Of a stretch of DNA of 64,000 bases, positions 34,090 to 45,007 are shown one piece after another. Source of the DNA: Saprospirales bacterium. Its GTDB lineage: Bacteria; Bacteroidota; Bacteroidia; Chitinophagales; Saprospiraceae. The DNA is taken from positions 124,001 to 188,000 of the forward strand of contig JADJTT010000003.1 in the NCBI GenBank assembly GCA_016711045.1, written 5' to 3'. Within the stretch, counting starts at the first letter, position 1; each line of letters opens with the position of its first letter. A model generated the notes under the pieces. The model was not told where the DNA came from. It was given only the letters and a program-made list of their open reading frames with translations, and ran no database searches. The translations under genes and the position numbers were made by a program.

Positions 34090-35025
34090 ATGGCAAACAA
34101 CATATTCGTCATAGCCGAGCATATCAAGGGAAAAGTCGATGACGTGACCTATGAAATGCTGGGCAAAGCAAAAGAACTCGCCGCCGGCGGACAAGTCATC
34201 GCCGTGCTGCTCGGAAGCGGGGCCAAAGGCATGGCCGGAGATTTCGCAGCCGATAAGGTACTCTACGTCGATAGCCCCACACTTGCAGACTACAATCCCG
34301 AAGCGTACGAAAAAGTGATCGCGGGACTGGTTAATAGCCACTCGCCCAATGTGGTGCTGGTAGCTTATACCTCCCAGGGTGTAGATATCGCCGCCGGACT
34401 GAGCGTAGACTGCAATATGCCCCTCCTGGCTTATGCATTCCGCATTTCGGCAGGGAGTGTCACCAGCCAGCTATACGGCGGTAAAATGAACGTAGAATCC
34501 GCAGTAGAAGGCGATCGCTTTATCGCAGCCGTTATCCCTGGCTCGTTCCCCGCTGCCGCCGGAAAAGGTAGCGGCGCCGCGGTAGAGGAGGTCGCTGCGC
34601 CCGACCTGAGCGGACTGAAAGTCAAATTCAAAAAACTCATCGAGCCTGCAGGCGGCGATGTCGATATCACACAATCATCGGTGCTGGTCAGCGTAGGACG
34701 CGGTATTCAAAGCGAAGACAACCTGCCCGTCGTGCAGGCCCTGGCCGACAAGCTCGGCGCAGCCCTGTCTTCCTCCCGCCCGATCGTCGACGCCAAATGG
34801 CTGCCCAAAACCCGGCAGGTAGGTAAGTCGGGCCTGAAGGTCAAACCAAAAATCTATATCGCGGTGGGCATCAGCGGCGCCCCCGAGCATATCGAAGGCA
34901 TGAAAGACGCCGAATGCATCATCGCCATCAATACCGACCCGAAAGCGCCGATCTTCTCCTACGCCCATTACGGGGTGACAGAGGATTTGTTTGATGTGGT
35001 GCCTGCATTGACGGACAAGCTATAA
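34090..35025 (+). CDS. etfA: Electron transfer flavoprotein alpha subunit
   Basis: 311 residues. The FAD-binding C-terminal domain is well conserved: SVGRGIQSEDNLPVVQALAD, SSSRPIVDAKWLP, QVGKSGLKVKPKIYIAVGIS and NTDPKAPIFSYAHYGVTED. The partner EtfB is 72 bases upstream and the membrane oxidoreductase follows after a perfect hairpin. Whether this EtfAB transfers single electrons or bifurcates cannot be decided from the sequence. Confidence 0.94.
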   Translation: MANNIFVIAEHIKGKVDDVTYEMLGKAKELAAGGQVIAVLLGSGAKGMAGDFAADKVLYVDSPTLADYNPEAYEKVIAGLVNSHSPNVVLVAYTSQGVDIAAGLSVDCNMPLLAYAFRISAGSVTSQLYGGKMNVESAVEGDRFIAAVIPGSFPAAAGKGSGAAVEEVAAPDLSGLKVKFKKLIEPAGGDVDITQSSVLVSVGRGIQSEDNLPVVQALADKLGAALSSSRPIVDAKWLPKTRQVGKSGLKVKPKIYIAVGISGAPEHIEGMKDAECIIAINTDPKAPIFSYAHYGVTEDLFDVVPALTDKL

Positions 35026-35026
35026 C

Positions 35027-35060
35027 ATAGAGGGGTGTCGCGCTGGCGACACCCCTCTAT
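35027..35060. repeat. Perfect 15-bp hairpin between etfA and emo
   Basis: Arms 35027-35041 and 35046-35060 are perfect complements with loop GCTG. The stem starts one base after the etfA stop. There is no immediate T run, so partial termination or mRNA end protection within the operon is more likely than full termination. Confidence 0.85.
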
Positions 35061-35074
35061 CTAAATTATTTTTT

Positions 35075-37159
<2,085 letters not shown>

Positions 37160-37165
37160 AGAAAA

Positions 37166-37240
37166 ATTTTCAGTTTTTAGTGTTTAATTTTCAGTTGCCT
37201 TAACGTAACTGAAAATTGAAAATTGAAAATTAAAAACTAT
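37166..37240. repeat. Heptad palindrome (TTCAGTT / CTGAAAA words)
   Basis: ATTTTCAGTTTTTAG and TTTAATTTTCAGTTG words pair with tandem AACTGAAAATTGAAAATTG words. The element fills the gap between emo and the next radical SAM gene. Confidence 0.75.
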
Positions 37241-37246
37241 TCATAG

Positions 37247-38326
37247 GTGCTAAAAGAATACCTCCAAGACCCCCTCCTCTCCCAGCTCTGGGCCTCCATC
37301 AAAGCCGCAGGCCCTATCAAGTCCATTTCGCTGGATATCACCCATGTATGCAATTTGCGGTGTGCGGGGTGCTACTATTTTGAGGAAGGTATGGATCAGC
37401 ACAAAAGCCCCACCGACGAGGCGGCGTTTGATGCGTTTATTCAAAAAGAAAAAGAACGGGGCACCACGTTTGTGACCATCGTCGGCGGCGAGCCCAGCCT
37501 GGTGATCGGGCGCATCAAAAAGATCTACGATAATTTCAAATGCAGCTTGGCTACCAACGGCATCCGGAAGATCCCTTACGAAGGATTGGAAAACCTGCCC
37601 ATCGGGGTCGCTGTGTGGGGAAATCCAGCTACGGACAAAGCATTGCGGGGCCAGGGCAAGGCCGACATTTTTCAAAAAGCACTCAAAAACTACAAGGACG
37701 ATCCCCGGGCGTTCTGGTACTACACCGTCGCACCCGGACATGCCCACGAGGTGGAAAGCGTGATGGAGCAGTGCATCGCCAACGGCAACAACGTGCTGTT
37801 CAACTACTATTCCGACATCGCCGGCCTGGGTGGAGAACTCGACTACCGGCTGGGGTTTGACAAAGTGCGCCGCGAGATCGACCGCATGATCGAGCGCTTT
37901 CCCGGTCGCATTTACATGACCTCTTACTTCAATCAGATCATCTCCACCGGACACCTGCACGGCGAAAAATGGGGCTACGACGTATGCACCAATCTTTCCA
38001 CCAACCACCCCATCAACACCGAGCGGCTGGCAAGCGGACAACCCTACAACAAGCACTTCCGCGCCTACAACGCCGACTTCCTGTCCACACGCCGCTGCTG
38101 CACCGGCATGCACCGCAACTGCGACTCCTGCTTCGACACCTGGGAGCACTTCTCCTGGATCATGATCAACCTGCGCAAACACCTCGACACCAAAGAAGAC
38201 TTCACCAACTGGCTCACCACGACCTACCTCTTCTACCTCATCACCCGCCTGGTCGATTTTGAGGAAGGGATCGGGTTACTGGCGGAGGTACAGCGGGTGG
38301 TGAAGCGCGCCGAATTGGTACAGTAA
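37247..38326 (+). CDS. Radical SAM protein of unknown function
   Basis: 359 residues from a GTG at 37247. The cluster motif is C35-x3-C39-x2-C42 (THVCNLRCAGCYYFEEG). A cysteine-rich stretch, TRRCCTGMHRNCDSCFDTWE near residues 280-300, could bind an auxiliary cluster as in SPASM-type enzymes. It is not closely similar to LipS1 or LipS2. The methyltransferase gene follows after 12 bases. A role in maturing a peptide, cofactor or lipid is possible; nothing in the sequence identifies the substrate. Confidence 0.82.
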   Translation: MLKEYLQDPLLSQLWASIKAAGPIKSISLDITHVCNLRCAGCYYFEEGMDQHKSPTDEAAFDAFIQKEKERGTTFVTIVGGEPSLVIGRIKKIYDNFKCSLATNGIRKIPYEGLENLPIGVAVWGNPATDKALRGQGKADIFQKALKNYKDDPRAFWYYTVAPGHAHEVESVMEQCIANGNNVLFNYYSDIAGLGGELDYRLGFDKVRREIDRMIERFPGRIYMTSYFNQIISTGHLHGEKWGYDVCTNLSTNHPINTERLASGQPYNKHFRAYNADFLSTRRCCTGMHRNCDSCFDTWEHFSWIMINLRKHLDTKEDFTNWLTTTYLFYLITRLVDFEEGIGLLAEVQRVVKRAELVQ

Positions 38327-38338
38327 CAGCGCCTTCCT

Positions 38339-38944
38339 ATGCTTCCCACTTCCAACACCGACATCTACCTGCTCGATCAATTTCAGCGGGGCCGCATCCG
38401 CCGCGACATGCGCATCCTCGATGCCGGGTGTGGAGCCGGCCGGAATATGGAGTTATTCGTACGCCAGGGACTGGATTGCTACGGAGTGGATGCCCGGCTG
38501 GATAGTATTCAAAAAACGCAAGCGCAGATTGCCGAATGGAATCCCGCCTATAACCGGGAAAAATGCCTGGTAGCAGATGTCGCAAAATTGCCCTTCCCCG
38601 ATGCCCACTTCGACTTCATCATCAGCAGCGCCGTGCTGCATTTTGCGAAAAACAGGGACCATTTCACCCAAATGATGGAGGAGATGGCTCGCGTACTCGC
38701 CCCCGGTGGCATGCTCTGGATCCGCATGACCACCAAGCACACCATCGCACATCTCGCCCAGTACCTCTACGACGATGTATATGCCCTCCCCGACGGCTCC
38801 ACCCGCTACCTCCTGGACCGGGATTACCTGCACCAGTTGATGCAAAAACACGGCCTTCATTTTGTCGACCCTTTCAAGACGGTGAATGTGGATGATGTCA
38901 GGACGATGGCGGTGGTGGTGGTGGGGAAAGAGATAGCTTATTGA
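38339..38944 (+). CDS. Class I SAM-dependent methyltransferase
   Basis: 201 residues. SAM-binding motif I is RILDAGCGAGRNMELF near residue 25. The acidic loop is YGVDARLDSIQKTQ, motif IV-like FDFIISSAVLHFA is near 87, and LAPGGMLWIRM follows. The methyl acceptor is unknown. It is the last co-directional gene of the sHdr locus, coupled to the unidentified radical SAM gene. A GC-rich hairpin follows the stop and probably ends the transcript. Confidence 0.9.
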   Translation: MLPTSNTDIYLLDQFQRGRIRRDMRILDAGCGAGRNMELFVRQGLDCYGVDARLDSIQKTQAQIAEWNPAYNREKCLVADVAKLPFPDAHFDFIISSAVLHFAKNRDHFTQMMEEMARVLAPGGMLWIRMTTKHTIAHLAQYLYDDVYALPDGSTRYLLDRDYLHQLMQKHGLHFVDPFKTVNVDDVRTMAVVVVGKEIAY

Positions 38945-38975
38945 TATGGGCGCGCGCACGCGCCCCCATATCAAA
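38941..38975 (+). terminator. Hairpin closing the sHdr locus
   Basis: TTGATATGGG...CGCG pairs with CGCG...CCCATATCAA with a small bulge, overlapping the methyltransferase stop. No T run follows, so the mechanism is uncertain. Confidence 0.5.
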
Positions 38976-39075
38976 TAAAGTCTGTTGAAATACTGGAAAA
39001 TGGGGGTAAGTTTTCCTGCTTTGGCGAGCTTGCCCCATCCCCTCATTTCCGTTATCTTGTGGAAAAAAGTAAGCC

Positions 39076-39172
39076 ATGCCCCTGGAGATTGCAAAACACA
39101 AACTCATAAAAGGATTAATCGCTGATTAATCCTTTTAAAAAACATACCCTTATGCCCCTGGAGATTGCAAAA
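39076..39172 (+). repeat. Direct duplication of a gene start around a hairpin
   Basis: ATGCCCCTGGAGATTGCAAA occurs at 39076 and again at 39152, where it starts the Uma2 gene. Between the copies lies a hairpin (AAAAGGATTAAT / ATTAATCCTTTT, 39108-39138). The first copy reads only 17 residues (MPLEIAKHKLIKGLIAD) to a stop at 39127. It looks like a small insertion with duplication of the 5' end of the gene. Confidence 0.8.
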
Positions 39173-39715
39173 AAGTTGTGGACGGTTGATGAAGTCCTGC
39201 GTATGCAGGATACGGGGATTCTCACCCCTGACAACCGCCTGGAACTGATTCGCGGAGAATTGATTGAGATGAGTCCAAGTGGTAACCGGCATCGCATTGT
39301 CGTCAATTGCATTAACAAGTTGCTGAACAAACTAATTGGGGAAGCTTACACCATATGGGTGCAAACCCCCATCACGTTGAACGAGCTTTCTGCTCCTGAG
39401 CCGGACATCGCATTGCTAAAGTGGAAAGGGGATTTTTATTCACCTCAGCCTCCTGGCCCCGAAGACATTCTCTTAATCATTGAAGTCGCCGATTCCTCTC
39501 TCTCTTTCGACCGAACGATCAAAGCCGCCCTCTACGCCGAATTCGGCATCCCCGAATACTGGATTCTCAACCTCCAGGAGCCTTGCGTCGAGCAATACCA
39601 ACTGCCTGGCAAGGATAGATATACCCGCAAAACCATTGTTTCCAAAGAGGAAAAATTGGAATTGCCCGGGTTGGGGCAAGAGATCACAGTAGGGCAGTTG
39701 TTGGGGGTTTCTTGA
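39152..39715 (+). CDS. Uma2-family (DUF820) restriction-endonuclease-fold protein, second copy
   Basis: 187 residues. It shows the same blocks as the paralogue at 14478: KLWTVDEVLRMQDTGILT, RLELIRGELIEMSPSGN, APEPDIALLKWKGD, PEDILLIIEVADSSLSFDR and YAEFGIPEYWIL. The core acidic and charged residues expected of the nuclease fold are present. The ATG at 39152 is taken as start because the frame from the duplicated ATG at 39076 is closed. It stands at the left edge of a repeat-rich zone that also holds a DUF559 nuclease gene. Function is unknown. Confidence 0.9.
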   Translation: MPLEIAKKLWTVDEVLRMQDTGILTPDNRLELIRGELIEMSPSGNRHRIVVNCINKLLNKLIGEAYTIWVQTPITLNELSAPEPDIALLKWKGDFYSPQPPGPEDILLIIEVADSSLSFDRTIKAALYAEFGIPEYWILNLQEPCVEQYQLPGKDRYTRKTIVSKEEKLELPGLGQEITVGQLLGVS

Positions 39716-40352
39716 TAGCCACCGCAGTAGGTATACGGCGGTTGTTTGCGGAGGGGGTTTACCCACCAGTAGGAGCAAACTCCGTGCTCTAGACCCTCCC
39801 CCCTCCCGATAGCTATCGGGACCTCCCTTGAAATGGAGGGGGAGCGCTTTTCACTTTAAACCAATTCCTAAAAAAACATTTTTGCATGAACCTGAATGCC
39901 GTAATACGAATTATGCCAAGCCCAAATTGCTCCCCCTCCATTTTATGGTGAGGGTTTCCCATAAGTTGGAGAAAGCTCCTGGTTTTAGACCCTCCCCCCA
40001 GCCCCCTCCCTTGAAATGGAGGGGGAGCGCTTTGCACTGAAAATCAACGGTTTGATCACTTGTTTTGCAAAAGCTTCAACTATAAAATTTTCTGGAAATC
40101 AAGCTCAAAAAGCTCCCCCTCCATTTTCAGGGAGGTTACCGGGGGGGGTTGGGGGGGGGGGGGGGGGAGGGCCTCCAGAGACGACGCAATTCAACTATAA
40201 AATTTTCTGGAAATCAAGCTCAAAAGGTCCCTTTAGGGAGGGACGGGGGAGGGCCACCCAGGAGGAATTTTTTAGCCCAACAGAATTTGACGAGCAGGAA
40301 ATGGCTCTCCCCTGTTTTCGCCTTATTTTTTGAAGAAGAAGAGTAAAACCCC
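39716..40352. repeat. Repeat-rich intergenic zone: CCCTCCC / GATAGCTATC units, 36-bp direct repeat, poly-G
   Basis: Three to four degenerate copies of a unit run through GACCCTCCCCCC, CCTCCCTTGAAATGGAGGGG and GAGCGCTTT (39788-39850, 39928-39960, 39989-40032, 40108-40135). The first holds the palindrome TCCCGATAGCTATCGGGA. A 36-base direct repeat lies at 40075-40110 and 40190-40225. A G-rich tract (40141-40169) includes a run of about 17 G. No credible gene is present. Confidence 0.8.
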
Positions 40353-40718
40353 ATGTCCTACAGCAAAATCCTACTTCTAGCCCGTCAACTCCGCAAAAAC
40401 CAAACGCCGGCGGAATCCTGCTTCTGGGAAAAAGTGCGGAGGAACCAATTATTGGATAAAAAGTTTGACCGGCAATTCATTATCCAGCACTCCGAGATCC
40501 TGGGGAGGAAGAAGTACTTCATCGCTGATTTTTATTGCCATGCACACAAATTGATCGTGGAGATTGACGGAGATATCCATCTACAGCAAGTGGAGTATGA
40601 TAAAATCCGGGAAGATATTTTGAGGCAAATGGGATTTACGGTACTCCGGTTTAAGAATGGAGAAGTCTTGAACGAGTGGGAAATGGTAGAAGCGAGGTTA
40701 AAGGAAATACTGGGTTAA
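40353..40718 (+). CDS. DUF559 (Vsr-like) endonuclease-domain protein
   Basis: 121 residues. Typical DUF559 pattern: LLARQLRKNQTPAESCFWEK at the N-terminus, then the very-short-patch-repair-like nuclease core with YFIADFYCHAHKLIVEIDGD, where D and E positions match the predicted active site, and DILRQMGFTVLRFKNGEVL. Role unknown; such genes are common single genes in Bacteroidota and often sit in variable regions. It is convergent with the FGE remnant. Confidence 0.9.
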   Translation: MSYSKILLLARQLRKNQTPAESCFWEKVRRNQLLDKKFDRQFIIQHSEILGRKKYFIADFYCHAHKLIVEIDGDIHLQQVEYDKIREDILRQMGFTVLRFKNGEVLNEWEMVEARLKEILG

Positions 40719-40733
40719 ACCCTCCGGACGAGA

Positions 40734-41063
40734 GGACTCGCTCAGTCTGTTTAAGTGATGCAGAAATCCCTCCGTACCTTCTTCTTTTTTTCCCACAATA
40801 TCCAACCAGGAGACCTGCTACACCGGCCGGTTATCCCCTTTGAAAAAAGAGGGGTTGTTCTCAGATCCCATCACCGCTTTCCACAGTCCCTGGGTAACGG
40901 GGAATTCGCCTAAATAAAAGGTATCCAGATCCACCTGATGAGCAGGTTTTTCATAGTCGTATTGGCCATTATCATCCCCCATCCAAAAGATGCCGCCCTC
41001 CACCTTGATCAGGTCAAAAGTGAAGTTGTTTTGAAGTTTGATAGAGATGCGGTCAGGTAGCAT
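40734..41063 (-). pseudogene. Remnant of a formylglycine-generating-enzyme-type (SUMF1) protein
   Basis: The readable frame gives 81 residues with FGE-sulfatase-domain blocks (VEGGIFWMGDDNGQYDYEKP, AHQVDLDTFYLGEFPVTQ, NNPSFFKGDNRPV). A TAG at about 40818 replaces the expected glutamate codon of the RPVEQVSW motif. After it the same frame continues QVSWLDIVG ... FLHHLNRLSES until about 40734, where homology stops. Everything beyond, including the catalytic cysteines, is missing. A nonsense mutation plus 3' deletion therefore inactivated the gene. Confidence 0.8.
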
Positions 41064-41542
41064 GAAGATATGGTGTTAGGATAGGGTACAAGATAAGGAA
41101 TTTAAGGGTTTTTTTTTCCCCCCGCCCCCCCCAAGAGGGGGCCGCCCCAGAGAATACCATTTTCCCCTCCCTTTTGCATAAACTTGGCATTTGAGCTGGT
41201 CCAGGATGACAAGCTCAAAAAGCTCCCCCTCCATTTCAAGGGAGGTCCCGATAGCTATCGGGAGGGGGTGAGGGTCTGGAGCACGGAGCTTTCTCTTGAT
41301 TTTTCAGCTAATTGCATGGAAATACCAAAACTTTTTCGGGCCTCCAAATATTTATGGGAAAACCCCCTCCATTTCAAGGGAGGTCCCGATAGCTATCGGG
41401 AGGGGGGAGGGTCTAAAACCTGGAGCCCCGGCGGGAGAGTCCTTCACATTTACTTAACCAAAACGCAACCATTTTTTAACTTTGAGCCCCGGTTAACCTT
41501 ACCGGGTCCTGACCGGTCTGTCTTTTCATTAAATGCTGAGGA
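41064..41542. repeat. Repeat-rich intergenic zone with two further CCCTCC / GATAGCTATC units
   Basis: Copies at about 41217-41280 and 41362-41425 are long and similar: CCCCTCCATTTCAAGGGAGG, then TCCCGATAGCTATCGGGA, then GGGTGAGGGTCT-type sequence. They match the units at 39788-40135 in inverted orientation. A homopolymer-rich stretch lies at 41108-41142. TAACTTTG at 41477-41484 matches the -7 consensus and could belong to the cotH promoter, though no clear -33 TTG is seen. Confidence 0.75.
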
Positions 41543-43834
41543 ATGAAACGCGCCCTTCTTCTTGTCTCCCTTATGTTGACCGCACTGATTGCCGGCCGGG
41601 CCCAAGCCTTCTACGACGTTGAATCCATCCAAACCATCGAACTTTTCTTTCCCTTTTCCAACTGGGACGCCCAACTCGACGCCGCAAAAGCAGGCGACGA
41701 TGGGTACATTATCGCCACCAAGTGCCTCATCAACGGGGAACAATACGACAGCGTGGGGGTCAAATACAAGGGCAATAGCTCCTACCAACCCAACAATACC
41801 AAAAATCCCTTTCACATCGAACTGACCACGGTCATTCCCACCCAGGACCTGAAAGGCTCCAACGATATCAAACTGGGCAACGGGTTTACCGACCCCTCCA
41901 TGATCCGGGAGGTGCTTAGCTATGAGATCCTGCGCAACTATATGAAGGCACCACGATCCAACTTCGCCAAAGTGTACGTCAACGGACAGTACCTGGGCTT
42001 GTATTCGAACGACGAACACATCGGGAAAAAATTTGCCACCCGCAATTTTTACTCCAACCACCAGGCCTTCTTCAAATGTAATCCGGCCTCGATCGGCGGA
42101 CCTAATGGCGGGGCATCCGACCTCACCTACCTCGGGCCCAACCCCTCTTCCTATTACAACCGGTATGAATTATCCTCCGATTTTCTATCCGACTGGCAGG
42201 AACTGATCAACCTCTGTGATACCCTCAATAATACCCCTCAGGCCCTCGACCATATCCTGGATGTCGACCGGGCGATCTGGATGCTGGCGTTCAATAACGT
42301 GGTCATCAACCTCGATAGCTATTCCGGCGCGTTCCGGCAGAATTACTACCTGTACCGCGATGATAATGGCCGTTTTTGCCCTATCGTGTGGGACCTCAAC
42401 CAGTCGTTCGGCAGTTTCTCCCTGCTCGGCGGAGCACCAGGTCCTCCCAGTCCGCTGGATACCACTGCCATGAAAAACCTCGCACTCTCGGCCAATAGCA
42501 CATCTGCCATACACCCCCTGATCCAAAAGATCTGGAACAACCCTATGTACCGCCGCATGTATATCGCCCACGCCAAAACCATGGTGGAGGAAATGTTCGC
42601 CACAGGTTGGTACTATACCCGGGCCCAGGAATTACAAGCGATCATCGAAGCCGATGTGCTGGCTGATAACAATAAGTTCTTCTCCAATGCCCAATTCTAC
42701 AGTAGCCTGACGACCAATATTCCTGGCGGGCCAGGTGGCAGCTTCATACCCGGTATCAAAAACCTGATGCAAGGCCGCGTGAACTACCTGATGAATACGC
42801 CGGAATTTACAGCGCTGGCGCCCACCATATCGGGCATTGAGCTCTCCAACCCGGCGCCCCAGGTATTTGGAACCATCTGGATCACAGCGACGATTACGGA
42901 TGCCACACAAGCCTGGCTGGGTCGCCGCTACGCTACGCCGGGCGCTTTTGCCAGATTGCCGATGTTCGACGATGGCATGCATAATGACGGAGCGGCGGGC
43001 GACCAGGTCTACGGCGCGCAGCTACCCCTGCAGTCGGCCCGGATCGAGTATTATATTTATGCCGAAAATAGCCAGGCAGGCAAATTTTCGCCTGTGCGCG
43101 CAGAGCATGAATTCTACGTCATCGAAGCTGCGGTGCCACAGGTCCAGTCGGGCCAGGTGGTGATCAACGAATTTGTAGCCGACAACGAAACCGGCGCCAC
43201 CGACCCGAATGATCAATACGAAGACTGGATCGAGGTGTATAACAACACCACCATGCCCATCTCCCTGAAGGGCTTACACTTGTCGGATGACGCCAATGAC
43301 GATACCCAGTGGAAATTTCCGGACTGGACCGTCATCCCTCCCAACGGCTATCTGGGTATCTGGTGCGATGAGGACAACGGCCAATCGGGCTTGCACGCCA
43401 ATTTCAAACTCGACAAAGAAGGCGGGCTGGTGCAATTGGCCTATTCCGAAACCCAGATCCTGGATGGAGTGGGCTATACCTTTCAGGATAACGATGCCAG
43501 TGTAGCGCGTTGTGAAAACGGCACCGGAGACTTTACCCCAAATATTATTCCTACTTTTGCCGCATTCAACACCTGCTTTACGGTAGGTGTGGACGAACCA
43601 ATCGATGGGACACCAGAGGTGCTGATCTACCCCAATCCGGCATCAACCGTGCTCCACGTTTCTTCCGAACTCCCCATAAAAACCATTGAAATATTCGACT
43701 TCTCCGGGCGAAAGATCTATTCCCGGGAGGTTTTTCAAGTGCATGAAATACAAATAGATACGGGGCATTTTATACCAGGGCTTTATGTAGTTCGGATCAA
43801 TGGGATTTGGGCAAAAAAAATAATTGTTTGGTGA
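41543..43834 (+). CDS. Secreted CotH-kinase family protein with lamin-tail and T9SS domains
   Basis: 763 residues with a signal peptide (MKRALLLVSLMLTALIAGRA). The CotH kinase domain (about 50-415) shows VKYKGNSSYQPNNTKNPFHI, IKLGNGFTDPSMIREVLSYE, NFAKVYVNGQYLGLYSNDEH and the metal-binding-type VWDLNQSFGSF. A beta domain follows, then a lamin-tail domain (VVINEFVADNETGATDPNDQ ... about 545-670) and a T9SS domain (LIYPNPASTVLHVSSELP). CotH proteins are atypical protein kinases. The neighbours (VTC domain, DUF4956) form an association often seen with bacterial CotH. Target proteins are unknown. Confidence 0.92.
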   Translation: MKRALLLVSLMLTALIAGRAQAFYDVESIQTIELFFPFSNWDAQLDAAKAGDDGYIIATKCLINGEQYDSVGVKYKGNSSYQPNNTKNPFHIELTTVIPTQDLKGSNDIKLGNGFTDPSMIREVLSYEILRNYMKAPRSNFAKVYVNGQYLGLYSNDEHIGKKFATRNFYSNHQAFFKCNPASIGGPNGGASDLTYLGPNPSSYYNRYELSSDFLSDWQELINLCDTLNNTPQALDHILDVDRAIWMLAFNNVVINLDSYSGAFRQNYYLYRDDNGRFCPIVWDLNQSFGSFSLLGGAPGPPSPLDTTAMKNLALSANSTSAIHPLIQKIWNNPMYRRMYIAHAKTMVEEMFATGWYYTRAQELQAIIEADVLADNNKFFSNAQFYSSLTTNIPGGPGGSFIPGIKNLMQGRVNYLMNTPEFTALAPTISGIELSNPAPQVFGTIWITATITDATQAWLGRRYATPGAFARLPMFDDGMHNDGAAGDQVYGAQLPLQSARIEYYIYAENSQAGKFSPVRAEHEFYVIEAAVPQVQSGQVVINEFVADNETGATDPNDQYEDWIEVYNNTTMPISLKGLHLSDDANDDTQWKFPDWTVIPPNGYLGIWCDEDNGQSGLHANFKLDKEGGLVQLAYSETQILDGVGYTFQDNDASVARCENGTGDFTPNIIPTFAAFNTCFTVGVDEPIDGTPEVLIYPNPASTVLHVSSELPIKTIEIFDFSGRKIYSREVFQVHEIQIDTGHFIPGLYVVRINGIWAKKIIVW

Positions 43835-43877
43835 AGGGTGAGGTAGGGGCGAAAGATTTTTCGCCCCTACCTTCACC
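43831..43877. repeat. Palindrome with GTGAAGG word and GTAGGGGCGA stem
   Basis: GTAGGGGCGAA pairs with TTCGCCCCTAC, flanked by GTGAAGG and CCTTCAC words. It starts at the cotH stop. Confidence 0.75.
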
Positions 43878-43891
43878 AAAAATAAAACTCC

Positions 43892-44934
43892 TTGTTACGA
43901 CGATATTCCGGCATCCTTATCCTGGCTCTCTTCATCGCGGCGATCTTCTTGCCGGTCGATGTGCCGTATACGCTGGAAAGCGTGGCCAAAGTCATGCCGG
44001 CACAGGAATGGATACTGACCAAACGCCTGGACGGCTCCCTGACGGTTACCCTGCACGACCACCGGACCGGACAGTTAAAGCAAGCGGAAGGGTACCAGTT
44101 TGACCGGGGTGATCTGGTGCAAATGGAGTTTAGCCGGACCGACAGCAACAGTCTTTTTATTCAAAAAGGAGAAGTCGTCGCCACAATCCTCTCCAACCGC
44201 CTGGACGAGCAACTCATTCAACTCAAAAATCAACTGCAGGTGGAGCAGGCCAATCGCGAGGTGGTGGCCACAGGAGAGAAACAAGAACTGATCCGGCAAC
44301 TGAAGGAAGAGGTCAATCTCGCTAAAGAGAACCTCAAGATCCAAAAGAAAATGTACGACCGGGCTAAAGTGCTCGTGGAAGACGGCGTCATCTCCATTGC
44401 AGAATGGGAGCAGGCCGAAAACGCCCACGACGCGGCCATCGTCCAGGTCAGGGTCGCCGAGGAAGCCCTGACGGTAGCCAATACGGGTGAAAAGGGAGAA
44501 ACAGTTTCTTTGGCAGCCTCCCGCATCCAATCGCTCCAGCAACAGATCGCATTTTTTGAAAATAAACAGCAACGCTACCTGCTTACGCCCCTTTTGAGGG
44601 AATCCTCCGCACGGAGACCACACTGGATGGAGACCGGTTGGTGCTGGAAGACACCTCCGCCGCCATACTGATCATCCCCATCCGGGTGCGCGACAGCCGG
44701 TTTGTCCGGGCCAGCCAGGAAATAACGCTGAAATTCCCTGATAGCCAACAGACATTTACCTCCTCCGTGCTCGAAGTAGGCGCCCAGGTAGCCCTGATCG
44801 GACGCGAACAAGTGGTCACCGTTAAAGCATGGACAAAAGAAAAGGGCCTGCCTACTGGTATGCCTCTTCGATGTACTATAAATTGTGGAAAGGTGCGGAT
44901 AATGGAGTTTTTGAAAAGATCAATACAATGGTAA
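43892..44934 (+). CDS. HlyD-like membrane-fusion/adaptor protein, frameshifted near 44590
   Basis: The first frame starts with TTG at 43892: an N-terminal membrane helix (ILILALFIAAIFLP), a lipoyl-like half with GDLVQMEFSR, and a long coiled coil (about 95-230). Homology breaks at LLTPLLRES, and the first frame ends at 44671. In another frame the sequence continues PFEGILRTETTLDG, then LVLEDTSAAILIIPIRV (barrel part) to the stop at 44934. One missing base next to CCCCTTTT explains this. Restored, the protein is about 347 residues. It is embedded between cotH and the VTC gene. A sequencing indel at the homopolymers is likely; true inactivation cannot be excluded. Confidence 0.75.
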
Positions 44935-44939
44935 TAGAA

Positions 44940-44999
44940 AGTGAAGGGTGAAGGGTGAAGGGCCTTTTTCTCCTCACTCTTCACTCCTCACCCTTCACT
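44940..44999. repeat. Heptad palindrome of GTGAAGG words
   Basis: Three GTGAAGG words pair with CTTCACT, CCTCACC and CTTCACTT-type words across a T-rich centre. It is the same word family as at 2578 and 23255. It fills the gap between the HlyD-like gene and the VTC gene. Confidence 0.75.
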
Positions 45000-45007
45000 T
45001 AAAAAAA

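Noticed and set aside
39988..40346. Small open frames in the G-rich repeat zone
   Set aside because: They consist of low-complexity glycine/proline codons from the repeats and change frame with the poly-G tract.
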